A DNA stretch of 64,000 nt from Falsiroseomonas stagni DSM 19981 (GCF_900114315.1 NZ_FOSQ01000006.1:186001-250000); one strand, 5' to 3'. Numbered from the stretch's first letter, positions 1-7,769 are shown. Made by a program: numbers and translations. Notes: generated from the letters alone by a model not told the origin.

Positions 1-807
1 GCCTTGGCACTCGGCCTGCGCAAGCTGGATGGGCCGCCGCTGGGGTTGCTGGAACGCGTGCAGGATGTCGTGCTGGACCGGCTTGTGCGGGCCAAGGTGC
101 GGGACCTCTTCGGGGGCAAATTGCAGGCCATGGTGTCGGGCGGCGCTCGGCTGGACCCCGACCTCTCCGGCTTCTTCCTCGCCATGGGGCTGCCGGTGAT
201 CCAGGGCTACGGCCAGACCGAGGCCGGGCCGGTCATCAGCGTGAACCCGCCCTGGGCCATCCGGCGCGAAACGGTGGGCCCGCCGCTGCCGGGGGTGGAG
301 GCGCGAATCGCCGATGACGGCGAACTCTGCGTCCGCGGCGATCTGGTGATGGATGGCTACTGGAACGACCCGGAGGCCACCGCCCGCGCGCTGCGCGATG
401 GCTGGCTGCACACCGGCGATGTGGGGGAGATCGGCACCGGCGGCTACATCCGCATCACCGACCGCAAGCGCGACTTCATCAAGACGCTGGGTGGCGACAT
501 GGTGAGCCCCGCCAAGCTGGAATCCCTGCTGATGGCGGAACCCGAGATCGCCCAGGCCGTGGTGGCGGGCGAAGGCCGGCCCGGCATCGTCGCGCTGCTG
601 GTGCCGGCGGAGGGGATGGAGGAGAAGGCCAAGGCGGCGGTGGAGCGGGTGAACCGCAAGCTGTCCAGCATCGAGCGCATCCGCCACACGGCGGTGGTCC
701 CGCCCTTCTCGGTCGAAAACGGGATGCTGACGCCGACGATGAAGGTGAAGCGCCGCGTGGTGCTGGAACAGCACGCGGCGGTGACGGAGGGGCTGTTCAG
801 GCGGTGA
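1..807 (+). CDS. AMP-dependent acyl-CoA synthetase/ligase, C-terminal part (5' end outside window)
   Basis: C-terminal 268 residues of an ANL-superfamily adenylating enzyme, which would activate a carboxylic (probably long-chain fatty) acid to acyl-AMP and then acyl-CoA. The reading frame is open from base 1, so the N-terminal half with the P-loop lies upstream. Visible motifs are GYGQTEAGP (adenine-binding core), the DGWLHTGD segment, ITDRKRDFIKTLGG (the hinge before the mobile C-terminal domain) and PTMKVKRR, which carries the C-terminal catalytic lysine. The substrate cannot be told. The gene is convergent with the SDR gene, and a small hairpin (804-821) covers its stop codon. Confidence 0.9.
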   Translation, partial: ALALGLRKLDGPPLGLLERVQDVVLDRLVRAKVRDLFGGKLQAMVSGGARLDPDLSGFFLAMGLPVIQGYGQTEAGPVISVNPPWAIRRETVGPPLPGVEARIADDGELCVRGDLVMDGYWNDPEATARALRDGWLHTGDVGEIGTGGYIRITDRKRDFIKTLGGDMVSPAKLESLLMAEPEIAQAVVAGEGRPGIVALLVPAEGMEEKAKAAVERVNRKLSSIERIRHTAVVPPFSVENGMLTPTMKVKRRVVLEQHAAVTEGLFRR

Positions 808-892
808 GGCTCGCGCCTCACACGTGCCCCCTCTCAGACGTGCCCCCTCTCAGACGTGCCCCCTCTCAGACGTGCCCCCTCTCAGACGTGCC
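804..892. repeat. stop-codon hairpin plus four 16-bp tandem repeats between convergent genes
   Basis: Bases 804-810 and 815-821 form a 7-bp stem around the synthetase stop codon. Next come four exact 16-bp units starting at 822, 838, 854 and 870, then a partial fifth at 886-892. The unit reads ACGTGCCCCCTCTCAG. On the minus strand each unit repeats the His-Val-stop end of the neighbouring SDR gene (CACGTCTGA). Only the innermost copy is the SDR terminus and the others lie downstream of it. It looks like local amplification of the gene's 3' end. Confidence 0.9.
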
Positions 893-1604
893 GGGTCAGC
901 CCGCCATCGACGCGCAGCGACTGGCCGGTGACGTAGGAGGCGTCCTCGGACAGGAGGTAGGCGACGGCGGCCGCGATTTCCGGCGCATGGGCGTAGCGGC
1001 CCAGCGGGATGCGGGCGCGGCGCGCTTCCTTCTCCGGCAGGCTGTCCACGAAGCCCGGCAGCACGGCATTCACGCGGATGCCCTGCGGCGCCAGCGTATC
1101 GGCGGCAAGCTTGGTCCAGGCGCCGAGCGCGGCGCGCAGCGTGGTGGCGGGGAAATCGCCCTCCGGCTCCAGCGCCGCGTAGGAGGAGAGGTTGACCACG
1201 GCGCCCGACTTCCGCGCCTGGAAGGTCGGCAGCACGCAGCGCAGCGCGCGGATCGCACTCAGCATCACCATGTCGAAGCCGGCGTGCCACTGGGCGTCCG
1301 TCAAATCGAACAGGGGCGCCTTGGGCGGGTGGCCGGCATTGTTCACCAGCGCATCGATGCGGCCCCACTTCGCGAGCGTTGCCGCCACCAGGCGCTCGAT
1401 ATCCGCGGCCTCGGTCACCGATCCTGTGACGCCGAGCGCGTCGGGCAGGGTCGCCGCCAGTTTCTCGGCATTGCCGGAGGGGGACATGACGGCGACGCGC
1501 CAGCCATCCTTCGACAGGCGCTGCGCGACCGCGGCGCCGATGCCGCGCCCCGCCGCCGTGATGATGGCGACCTTGTCCATCGAGATCGCGACCTTGCCGT
1601 CCAT
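882..1604 (-). CDS. divergent short-chain dehydrogenase/reductase (SDR) family protein
   Basis: A 240-residue Rossmann-fold protein of the SDR superfamily. The nucleotide-binding loop reads TAAGRGIG, so the first Gly of TGxxxGIG is Ala. NNAG is present and the C-terminal VNAVLPGFVDS is SDR-like. The usual YxxxK catalytic pair is replaced by A-T-T-L-R, so ordinary SDR redox chemistry is doubtful. I recall a divergent SDR clade with this substitution and the same LPGFxDSLPE tail, so it may be a family trait and not decay. The start was taken at 1604, two bases after the flavin reductase stop. A second in-frame ATG lies eight codons in, and the first 15 residues look internally duplicated (MDGKVAIS/MDKVAII). 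Substrate unknown. Confidence 0.85.
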   Translation of the reverse strand: MDGKVAISMDKVAIITAAGRGIGAAVAQRLSKDGWRVAVMSPSGNAEKLAATLPDALGVTGSVTEAADIERLVAATLAKWGRIDALVNNAGHPPKAPLFDLTDAQWHAGFDMVMLSAIRALRCVLPTFQARKSGAVVNLSSYAALEPEGDFPATTLRAALGAWTKLAADTLAPQGIRVNAVLPGFVDSLPEKEARRARIPLGRYAHAPEIAAAVAYLLSEDASYVTGQSLRVDGGLTRHV

Positions 1605-1606
1605 GC

Positions 1607-2251
1607 TCAGTGGTCCCCGCCGCCGGGGCGATAGGCGCCGTTGTCGGTCGGGCGGAGGGCGGCAAACATCTCGGTGACTTGCGAATAATCGCGGTAGCCG
1701 CAGCGGGCGACAACCTCCGCCTTCACCGTGTCGAACAACCCGTCGGTGAGGAAATCCTCGTTGATGTGCACGCCGACGACCTGGCCGACGATCAGCCAGC
1801 CGCCGGTGCTGGTGCCGTCCACCGTGTGCAGTTCCATCGAATGCACGACCTTGCATTCCAGCGCGGCGGGGGACACCGCGACTCGCGGCGCGGCCACCTT
1901 GTGGCAGGCGGCCTTGGCGAGGCCCGCGGCCTCGAACTCATCGACACCCTGGCCGAGCGCGGCCGAGGTCGCGTTCATCGCGTCGAAGAGCGGGCGGGAG
2001 ACGAGGTTGAAGACGAATTCGCCGGTGGCGATGGCATTCGCCGCGGTGTGCTTCAGCCCATCACTGCCGAACATGCAGAGCGGCGTGCGCGTCTGCACCA
2101 TGTTGAAGAAGCTGTAGGGCGCCAGGTTCGGGCGCCCTTCGGCATCGAGCGTGGAGATCCAGCCGATCGGCCGTGGCGCGATGATGGCCTTGATGGGGTC
2201 ATGCGGCAGGCCGTGGCCGCGGCTGGGCTCATAGAACATTGTCGTCGTCAC
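1607..2251 (-). CDS. flavin reductase family protein (FMN-binding split barrel)
   Basis: A 214-residue protein of the flavin reductase-like/DIM6-NTAB family, which bind FMN in a split beta-barrel and often supply reduced flavin to oxygenases or act as small flavoenzymes. The N-terminal segment PRPIGWISTLDAEGRPNLAP and the following YSFFNMV are the typical FMN-phosphate contacts. Near the C-terminus is GWLIVGQVVGVHI, usual for the family. It is cotranscribed with the divergent SDR (2-bp gap), which suggests a shared oxidative pathway, but the partner oxygenase is not in view. Length is normal. Confidence 0.88.
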   Translation of the reverse strand: MTTTMFYEPSRGHGLPHDPIKAIIAPRPIGWISTLDAEGRPNLAPYSFFNMVQTRTPLCMFGSDGLKHTAANAIATGEFVFNLVSRPLFDAMNATSAALGQGVDEFEAAGLAKAACHKVAAPRVAVSPAALECKVVHSMELHTVDGTSTGGWLIVGQVVGVHINEDFLTDGLFDTVKAEVVARCGYRDYSQVTEMFAALRPTDNGAYRPGGGDH

Positions 2252-2359
2252 ATCCCCAGCATGGCTCGATGCAGGCCTGGCTGCCTGTCGCGGATAGATA
2301 CGCTTCGCCGGAACGGGAAAACAACCCCAGCCCGGCGGGGCACCGCGCCACGCGCGCGG

Positions 2360-2884
2360 TCAGTGCATCGTCCTGCCCGCGGGGAAGGCGATGATCCGCC
2401 CGCTGGGGCGTAGGACGAGGCCCGCTTCCGCCATGGCGGCGGCGAAGCGCCAGGCGGCGTGCAGCGCCGCCGGGACCGCGTCCTCCGGCAGCCAGTCCCG
2501 CAGCACGGCAAGACCGGCGGGGCGATCGGCCGCCTGCAGCGCGGCGACCAGGCGCAGCATCGCTTCCTCATCCTCCCCCACCCCGCAGCAATTGCAGCAC
2601 CGCATGTCGATCAGCCGGATGGCCTGCGAACCGATGATGGACATCAGCGCATCGAAGGCCATGACGCCCGGCGCGCCGACACCCGCCATGCCGAACAATT
2701 CGCGGCAATCCGGATGATCCTCCCCCGGGCGGATCAGGGGGGCGACCCAGCTTCGCAGGGTGGCGACGACGAAGAGCGCCGCCGCGTCGAGGTCGAGCGC
2801 CGCACGCGCCGGGCGCGCGCCCGCCGGGGGCAGCGGATCGGACATCGGGTCCAGCAGGAAGGGCGAGAGCGGCGGTTTCGGCAT
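2360..2884 (-). CDS. hypothetical protein with a CCNCC cysteine cluster
   Basis: A 174-residue soluble protein that I do not recognise. It is mainly alpha-helical by composition and has no signal peptide or membrane segment. It carries a cysteine cluster, MRCCNCCG (Cys 96, 97, 99, 100), followed by an acidic GEDEE stretch, plus an isolated Cys at about 60 (DHPDC); this suggests metal or Fe-S binding or a redox role. The start at 2884 was chosen for a GGAG Shine-Dalgarno about ten bases upstream; a longer form opening at 2977 would overlap the divergent nitroreductase start. The shared upstream region with the nitroreductase gene hints at joint control. Confidence 0.65.
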   Translation of the reverse strand: MPKPPLSPFLLDPMSDPLPPAGARPARAALDLDAAALFVVATLRSWVAPLIRPGEDHPDCRELFGMAGVGAPGVMAFDALMSIIGSQAIRLIDMRCCNCCGVGEDEEAMLRLVAALQAADRPAGLAVLRDWLPEDAVPAALHAAWRFAAAMAEAGLVLRPSGRIIAFPAGRTMH

Positions 2885-2966
2885 CAGGGTTCTCCAACGG
2901 GGTGGAAGCGTATTGCGAATGCGAGTCGTTCGCAAGTAAGCTTCGGCATCCCCGATGGAACCGATC

Positions 2967-3572
2967 ATGCCCGACACCCTCCCTGCCCATCGCCCGGCGC
3001 TGGCCGCCCTGCTTGCCCGCGCCTCCGTGCCCGCGCGGCTGCTGCTCGATCCGGGGCCGGACGATGCGGCGATCGACCTTGCCGTGGCGGCCGCGTTGCG
3101 CGCGCCGGATCACGGGGGCCTGAGGCCCTGGCGCTTCGTGGTGATCCGCGGTGCGGCCCGTGCGGCGCTGGGCGAGGTGCTGGCCCAGTCCCTGTCTCGC
3201 CGGGCGCCGGATTCGTCACCGGACCGGCTGGCGATGGAACGGGCGAAGCCGCTGCGCGCGCCGGTCGTCATCGTGGCGGGGGCGGCGCTGCGCCCGGAGC
3301 ATCCGGTGCCGGTCTGGGAACAGGAGGCCTGCGCCGCCGCGGGTGTCATGAACCTGATGAACGCGCTGGACGCGCAGGGCCTGGGCGCCATCTGGCTGTC
3401 TTCCGCCGCGCTGCGCGATGACGGCGCCAAGGCCGCGCTGGGCTTCGCGGCGACCGATGTCTTGCTGGGCTGGATCTATGCCGGCACGCCGGCGGCGGAA
3501 CGCCCCCGCCCCGCACGGCCCGGCCCGGAAGCCTTCTGGCGGGAATGGCACGCGCGGGGGGGCCTGGCATGA
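2967..3572 (+). CDS. nitroreductase family protein (YdjA-like)
   Basis: About 201 residues, matching the short single-domain FMN nitroreductases of the YdjA/RutE type, which reduce nitro compounds, quinones or enoyl groups with NAD(P)H. Typical features are the early APDHGGLRPWRF segment (FMN-phosphate binding in this subgroup), VIVAGA in the core strand, and the late LGAIWLSS stretch. The start at 2967 has GGA at a suitable distance; an in-frame ATG at 2955 is possible. It overlaps the following VOC gene by ATGA, so the two are translationally coupled. The physiological substrate is unknown. Confidence 0.87.
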   Translation: MPDTLPAHRPALAALLARASVPARLLLDPGPDDAAIDLAVAAALRAPDHGGLRPWRFVVIRGAARAALGEVLAQSLSRRAPDSSPDRLAMERAKPLRAPVVIVAGAALRPEHPVPVWEQEACAAAGVMNLMNALDAQGLGAIWLSSAALRDDGAKAALGFAATDVLLGWIYAGTPAAERPRPARPGPEAFWREWHARGGLA

Positions 3573-3940
3573 CGAATCCCGCGCGCTGCATTCCCATCCT
3601 CGCCTCCCTCGACCTGGCGGAGACGCTCGCCTTCTACGGCGATCACCTCGGCTTCCAGGGGGAGCGATGGGGGGACTACGCCATCGTCCGTCGCGATGCG
3701 ATGGAGATGCACTTCTGGCTGGCGCGCGACCGCATCCATCCCGAACATACCGCCTGCTACATCCGTGGCGGGCAGGTTCCGGCGCTGCATGCGGAATTCG
3801 CCGCGCGCGGCGTTCCGGGGCTTTCGCCCTTCGAGGTGAAGCCGTGGGACATGAAGGAATTCCACCTTCACGATCCGCACGGCAACCTGCTGCGCTTCGG
3901 CTGCGCGCCACAGGAGACCGAGGACCCGGCGGCGGCTTGA
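3569..3940 (+). CDS. VOC family protein (glyoxalase/bleomycin resistance fold)
   Basis: A 123-residue vicinal-oxygen-chelate fold protein. It shows the paired beta-alpha-beta-beta-beta pattern: SLDLAETLAFYGDHLGF in the first half and EFHLHDPHGNLLRFG in the second, where the DPHGNLL/RF motif is a family hallmark. Such proteins are metal-dependent lyases, dioxygenases or drug-binding resistance proteins; the sequence resembles the bleomycin-binding subtype, but that is a family label and not evidence of resistance. The start overlaps the nitroreductase stop by ATGA. Confidence 0.87.
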   Translation: MTNPARCIPILASLDLAETLAFYGDHLGFQGERWGDYAIVRRDAMEMHFWLARDRIHPEHTACYIRGGQVPALHAEFAARGVPGLSPFEVKPWDMKEFHLHDPHGNLLRFGCAPQETEDPAAA

Positions 3941-4063
3941 TGGTGGTCGCCGCGGCCGGCTGCTTTCGCATCATCGTGCCGCGGAGCATGGCCGCGCCGG
4001 CGCGCGGCCGAGGCAGAAGGCCCGGGCGCGCCTGCATGGCGGCGCGTCATCCCGGGCACGGCA

Positions 4064-4366
4064 CTACATGCCGAGTGCGCGGCGATAGAGGTCGAGCAGC
4101 GTCTCCTGCTCCTCCACCTCGGCGGGTTCCTTCTTGCGGATGGAGATGATCTGCTTGATCACCTTCACCTCGAAGCCCGCGGACTTCGCTTCCGCGAAGA
4201 TGTCCTTGATGTCCCCGGCCAGGGCCTTGCGTTCCTCCTCCAGGCGCTCGACGCGCTCGATGATGGAGCGCAGGCGATCGACGGCGATGCCGCCCACCTC
4301 GGGATCCGGGTCCTTCTCCTGGCGGTCACGGCTGGCGGCCGCTTCCTGCAGGTCTACGTCGCTCAT
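4064..4366 (-). CDS. gapR: GapR-like DNA-binding protein (DUF2312)
   Basis: A 100-residue protein that is mostly one coiled coil, GGIAVDRLRSIIERVERLEE followed by a second helix ending in LLDLYRRALG. This is the DUF2312 family, whose Caulobacter member GapR is a nucleoid protein that clamps overtwisted, AT-rich DNA ahead of replication and transcription. The basic IRKK segment matches the DNA-contacting region. A TTG directly before the ATG is probably not the start. It is monocistronic, about 120 bp from the DUF1244 gene. Assignment to the family is firm; identity of function with GapR is inferred. Confidence 0.85.
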   Translation of the reverse strand: MSDVDLQEAAASRDRQEKDPDPEVGGIAVDRLRSIIERVERLEEERKALAGDIKDIFAEAKSAGFEVKVIKQIISIRKKEPAEVEEQETLLDLYRRALGM

Positions 4367-4487
4367 CAAGGGTGCTCCGGGCAGTGCGGCCGCGCGCGCC
4401 CACGGGGGCGCGCGACGGGGCTAGGAAGGGGCGCGATATACCCGTGGGAGAGGGGGGGCGCAAACCACGCCCTGCCCCCCGGCGCCC

Positions 4488-4793
4488 TCAATGGCCCGGG
4501 TTGGAGGCGGCGAAGGCGGCCTTCTGCTCGGCCGTCGCTTCCTTCTGGTACTTCGCCTGCCATTCCTTGTAGGGCATGCCGTAGATGATCTCCCGCGCCT
4601 CGGGATCGGTCAGGGGCAGGCCCTTCTCCTCGGCCGCGGCGCGGTACCACTTGGACAGGCAGTTGCGGCAGAAGCCGGCCATGGTCATCAGGTCGATGTT
4701 CTGCACGTCGTTGCGGTCGCGCAGATGCTGCACCAGGCGGCGGAAGGCCGCGGCTTCCAACTCGGTCTGGGTCTGCTGGTCGATATCGGGCAT
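4488..4793 (-). CDS. DUF1244 domain-containing protein
   Basis: A 101-residue protein of the DUF1244 family, which is widespread in alphaproteobacteria and has no established function. Diagnostic segments are LRDRNDVQNIDLMTMAGFCR, the NCLSKWY motif with its conserved Cys, and EIIYGMPYKEWQAKYQ. There is no signal peptide or membrane segment. The paired cysteines in FCRNC could bind a metal. The neighbouring gapR gene lies on the same strand about 120 bp downstream and the two may be co-transcribed. Confidence 0.88.
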   Translation of the reverse strand: MPDIDQQTQTELEAAAFRRLVQHLRDRNDVQNIDLMTMAGFCRNCLSKWYRAAAEEKGLPLTDPEAREIIYGMPYKEWQAKYQKEATAEQKAAFAASNPGH

Positions 4794-4860
4794 GGCTGGT
4801 CCTCCGGTAGCCCGCGAATTTGGGCGCGGAGGACCAGCGGCGCCAGGGGCTGGCCCGGCG

Positions 4861-5826
4861 TCAGTCGGCGTATTCGCCGGCGGCCTGGATGATCGGCCGC
4901 CAGCGCGCGACCTCCTCGGCCAGGAAGCGCCGGTGATACTCGGGCGTCGCGCGATCCTCGCTGGCGGCGACCGTCACCAGATCGGCGAGGCGGGCGAGCA
5001 GCCGTTCCTCCTTCAGGGCGGCGCGCAACGCGGCCGAGAGGCGCTGCTGGATCGGCGCCGGCGTGGCGGCGGGGGCGTAGAGGCCATGCCAGGTGCTCAT
5101 CGCGATGCTGGGCTGGCCGGCTTCCGCCGTGGTCGGCAGGTCGAGGCCCTGGACGCGGTTGGGCAGCGTCACGGCATAGGCCTTCACGCGGCCGTCGCGG
5201 ATGAAGGGCGCGGTGTTGGTGGCCTGGTCGCAGAAGACATCGATGCGGCCGGCCATGAGTTCGGTGATGGCCGGCGCGCTGCCGCGGAAGACGACGCTGG
5301 TCATCGCCCGCCCCGCCGCGGCCTGCAGCAGCATGCCGCAGAGCTGGTTCGCGCCGCCAAGGCCGGAATGGGCCAGGTTCAGCCTGTCCCCCTGCTCCCG
5401 GATCGCGGCGATCAGGCCGGCCAGGTCATTGGCCGGGAAGTCCGGGCGGGCGATCAGCGTCATCGCCGCGTCCGTCGCGATGCCGAGCGGCGCGAAGCCC
5501 TCCGTCACGCTGTAGGGCAGGCGGCGGTAGAGCGTGGCGCTGGCGGCGTGGCCGATATGGTGCATCAGCAGCGCATGCCCGTCGGGCCTGGCCTGCGCGA
5601 CCTTGGCGGCGGCGATGGTGCCGCCGGCGCCGGTCGTGTTCTCCACCACCACGGGCTGGCCGAGGTCCTTTGCCATCCCTTCGGCCACCAGGCGGCTGAT
5701 GACGTCGGTCGGGCCGCCGGCGGCGAAGGGAACGGTGATGGTGATGGCGCGGCTGGGGAAGCCGGTCTGGGCCAAGGCGGGGGTGGCGAGGAGCGTGCCC
5801 AGGACAGCGCGGCGGGTGACGGTCAT
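4861..5826 (-). CDS. tripartite tricarboxylate transporter substrate-binding protein (TctC/Bug family)
   Basis: A periplasmic solute receptor of 321 residues. A Tat-like twin-Arg N-terminus (TRRAVLG) with an ALAQ cleavage site is followed by the Bug-family opening FPSRAITITVPFAAGGPTD, where the GGxxD loop contacts the ligand carboxylate. VVVENTTGAGG and a late EAGQP segment are also typical. No TctA/TctB membrane genes lie nearby. The next gene upstream encodes tartrate/D-malate dehydrogenase on the same strand, which suggests a C4-dicarboxylate or tartrate-like ligand, but this is inference from position. A 13-base C run lies in the gap before it. Confidence 0.92.
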   Translation of the reverse strand: MTVTRRAVLGTLLATPALAQTGFPSRAITITVPFAAGGPTDVISRLVAEGMAKDLGQPVVVENTTGAGGTIAAAKVAQARPDGHALLMHHIGHAASATLYRRLPYSVTEGFAPLGIATDAAMTLIARPDFPANDLAGLIAAIREQGDRLNLAHSGLGGANQLCGMLLQAAAGRAMTSVVFRGSAPAITELMAGRIDVFCDQATNTAPFIRDGRVKAYAVTLPNRVQGLDLPTTAEAGQPSIAMSTWHGLYAPAATPAPIQQRLSAALRAALKEERLLARLADLVTVAASEDRATPEYHRRFLAEEVARWRPIIQAAGEYAD

Positions 5827-5877
5827 TGGCTTGTTTCCTCCGGGAGTGACAGCGAAGGCTCGGACCAGGGCGCGCTG

Positions 5878-5910
5878 CCCCCCCCCCCCCGCAAGCGCGG
5901 GGGAGGGAGC
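5878..5910. repeat. C13 homopolymer fused to a GC-rich dispersed hairpin
   Basis: Thirteen consecutive C (5878-5890) followed by GCAAGCGCGGGGGAGGG. The second part matches the hairpin at 28152-28178, where the left arm is CCCCTCCCCGC. The homopolymer therefore appears to be a degenerated left arm of the same dispersed element. It lies in the 91-bp gap between the dehydrogenase stop and the TctC start; in the mRNA it would be a G13 run about 52 nt before the TctC start codon. Confidence 0.75.
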
Positions 5911-5917
5911 GGCAGGG

Positions 5918-6991
5918 TCAGAGATTCGCGCCCTTGATGGCGGCGATGACGGCTTCCGTGACCTCGGCCGTGGTGGCGGTGCCGCCGACGTCGCGGGTGC
6001 GGATGCCGGCCGCGCAGACGCGCTCCACCGCCTCCATCAGCAGGCGGCCGGCGACGGGCTCGCCCAGATGCTCCAGCATCATCGTCGCGGTCCAGAAGGT
6101 GGCGACGGGGTTCGCCACGCCCTTGCCGGCGATGTCGAAGGCCGATCCGTGGATGGGCTCGAACATCGAGGGGTAGCGGCGGGACGGGTCGAGATTGGCG
6201 GTCGGCGCCACGCCGAGGGAGCCCGCGACGGCACCGGCCAGGTCGGAGAGGATGTCGGCGTGCAGGTTGGTGGCGACGACGGTGTCGATGCTGCCCGGGC
6301 GCTGGATCATCCGCGCGGCCATGGCGTCCACCAGCTCCTTCTCCCAGGTGACGGTCGGATAGTCCCTGGCGACCTCGGCGGCGATCTCGTCCCAGAAGAC
6401 CATGCCGTGCTTCTGGGCGTTGGACTTCGTCACCACCGTCAGCAGGCGCCGCGGGCGGGACTTCGCGATCTCGAAGGCCGTGCGCATGATCCGGGTGACG
6501 CCGGCGCGGGTGAAGATCGCGGTCTCGGTCGCGATCTCCTCGGGGTGGCCGCGATGGGCGCGGCCGCCATGGCCAGCGTATTCGCCCTCGCTGTTCTCAC
6601 GCACGATCACCCAGTCGATGTCCCCGGGCTCCACGGCGCGGAGCGGGCTGGTGAGGCCGGGCAGGACGCGGGTCGGGCGGATATTGGCGTACTGGTCGAA
6701 GCCCTGGCAGATCTTCAGCCGCAGGCCCCACAGCGTGATGTCGTCCGGCAGGTCCTTGTCGCCGACCGCGCCGAAATAGATGGCGTCGAAGCGCTTCAGC
6801 GTCTCCAGCCCATCCTCCGGCATCATGCGGCCATTGGCGCGGTAGTAGTCGCTGCCCCAGTCGAAATGCTCGACATCCAGGGTGAAGTCGCCGCAGCGCT
6901 CCGCCAGGGCGCGCAGCACGGCGAGGCCGGCGGGGATGACTTCCTGGCCGATCCCGTCGGCGGGGATGGCGGCGATCTTGTGGGTGCGCAT
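5918..6991 (-). CDS. ttuC: tartrate dehydrogenase / D-malate dehydrogenase family (isopropylmalate dehydrogenase fold)
   Basis: A 357-residue NAD-dependent beta-decarboxylating dehydrogenase. It has the N-terminal AAIPADGIGQEV motif, GAVGDKDLPDD (the substrate loop of the tartrate/D-malate branch, where isopropylmalate dehydrogenases differ), the RENSEGEYAGHGGR catalytic segment, conserved Lys in VTKSNAQKHG, and the NAD site EPIHGSAFDIAGKG. The paralogues TtuC and DmlA use L-tartrate, meso-tartrate or D-malate. Divergent GntR and downstream glycerate 2-kinase match tartrate utilisation clusters. The exact substrate (tartrate or D-malate) is not settled by sequence. Confidence 0.88.
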   Translation of the reverse strand: MRTHKIAAIPADGIGQEVIPAGLAVLRALAERCGDFTLDVEHFDWGSDYYRANGRMMPEDGLETLKRFDAIYFGAVGDKDLPDDITLWGLRLKICQGFDQYANIRPTRVLPGLTSPLRAVEPGDIDWVIVRENSEGEYAGHGGRAHRGHPEEIATETAIFTRAGVTRIMRTAFEIAKSRPRRLLTVVTKSNAQKHGMVFWDEIAAEVARDYPTVTWEKELVDAMAARMIQRPGSIDTVVATNLHADILSDLAGAVAGSLGVAPTANLDPSRRYPSMFEPIHGSAFDIAGKGVANPVATFWTATMMLEHLGEPVAGRLLMEAVERVCAAGIRTRDVGGTATTAEVTEAVIAAIKGANL

Positions 6992-7013
6992 GGATGCGGA
7001 ACCTTATGGGTTG

Positions 7014-7022
7014 GTGGTATGG
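7014..7022 (+). promoter_or_regulatory. putative GntR operator half-site (GTGGTATGG) in divergent promoter
   Basis: The 39-bp gap between the divergent dehydrogenase and GntR genes contains GTGGTATGG. The exact reverse complement, CCATACCAC, occurs at 7775-7783 in front of the glycerate kinase gene. TGGTAT/ATACCA is the form of half-site bound by many FadR-subfamily GntR regulators. The recurrence at both promoters of one cluster supports a shared operator, but no experiment backs it. Confidence 0.45.
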
Positions 7023-7030
7023 GTGGTGGG

Positions 7031-7726
7031 ATGGAACGCGTGTTGCGACAGGACCGGGTGACGCCTGGCGCCCCCTCCCCCACCCGGCCCAGCCTGGCGG
7101 AAGCCGCCTATGCGGCGCTGAAGGCCAGCATCCTGGAAGGGCTGCTGCCGCCGGGGCATGAGGCGGTGGAACAGGCGATCGCCGACCAACTCGGCATGTC
7201 CCGCACGCCGGTGCATGAAGCCGTGCTGCGGCTGCAGCATGAGGGGATGGTCCGCATCCTGCCGCGCCGCGGCGTGATGGTGCTGCCGATCGACCCCGAG
7301 GACCTCCGCCAGACCTACCAGGTGCTGATCGCGCTGGAGGGCGAGGCCGCCGCGCTGCTGGCGGCGCGCGGCGAGGCCGCCGCCGCGACGCGGGCGGCGA
7401 TGCGGGAGGCGACCGACGTGATGGTAGCGGCGCTGCAAGCGGGCGACCGCGCGGCCTGGGCCGCAGCCGATGACCGCTTCCACCGCGCCCTGCTGGCGGG
7501 CTGCGGCAACCCGAAGCTGGCGCGCCTGGCCGAGAATGCGGCGGACCAGGCGCAGCGCGCCCGCGCCGCCACGGCAGCACGGCGGCCGGAGCCCGAAACC
7601 TCCGGCATCGAGCATGAGGCGATCATGGCCGCGCTGGCGGCGGGGAACCCGGAGGCCGCGCGGACGGCGCTGGCCCGCCACCGCGCCCGGGCGAGCGCGG
7701 ACATCCTGCGGGCGCTGGGGCGCTGA
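7031..7726 (+). CDS. GntR family transcriptional regulator (FCD/FadR-type)
   Basis: A 231-residue regulator. The N-terminal winged helix has LAEAAYAALKASILEGLLPP and the recognition region IADQLGMSRTPVHEAVLRL followed by GMVRILPRRGVMV. The C-terminal half is an all-helical FCD ligand domain with DDRFHRALLAGCGNPKL and a late H-E-A-I-M metal/ligand segment. Members commonly sense a carboxylate. It is divergent from the tartrate-type dehydrogenase and precedes glycerate kinase, so it probably controls this cluster. The start at 7031 was chosen; an in-frame ATG at 7019 is also possible. Confidence 0.9.
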   Translation: MERVLRQDRVTPGAPSPTRPSLAEAAYAALKASILEGLLPPGHEAVEQAIADQLGMSRTPVHEAVLRLQHEGMVRILPRRGVMVLPIDPEDLRQTYQVLIALEGEAAALLAARGEAAAATRAAMREATDVMVAALQAGDRAAWAAADDRFHRALLAGCGNPKLARLAENAADQAQRARAATAARRPEPETSGIEHEAIMAALAAGNPEAARTALARHRARASADILRALGR

Positions 7727-7769
7727 GGCGGCCTGGACGGTCGGGAGCGGGCGCGTCATCTTGCATGCG

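Noticed and set aside
5534-7030. N-terminal extension of the GntR ORF over the dehydrogenase
   Set aside because: The part before 7019 is antisense to ttuC and TctC; only the last 231 residues match a GntR regulator.
6992-7030. Possible G-quadruplex (GGGTTGGTGGTATGGGTGGTGGG) in the GntR divergent gap
   Set aside because: The G-runs are too short and uneven for a confident call; the shared GTGGTATGG motif explains the region better.
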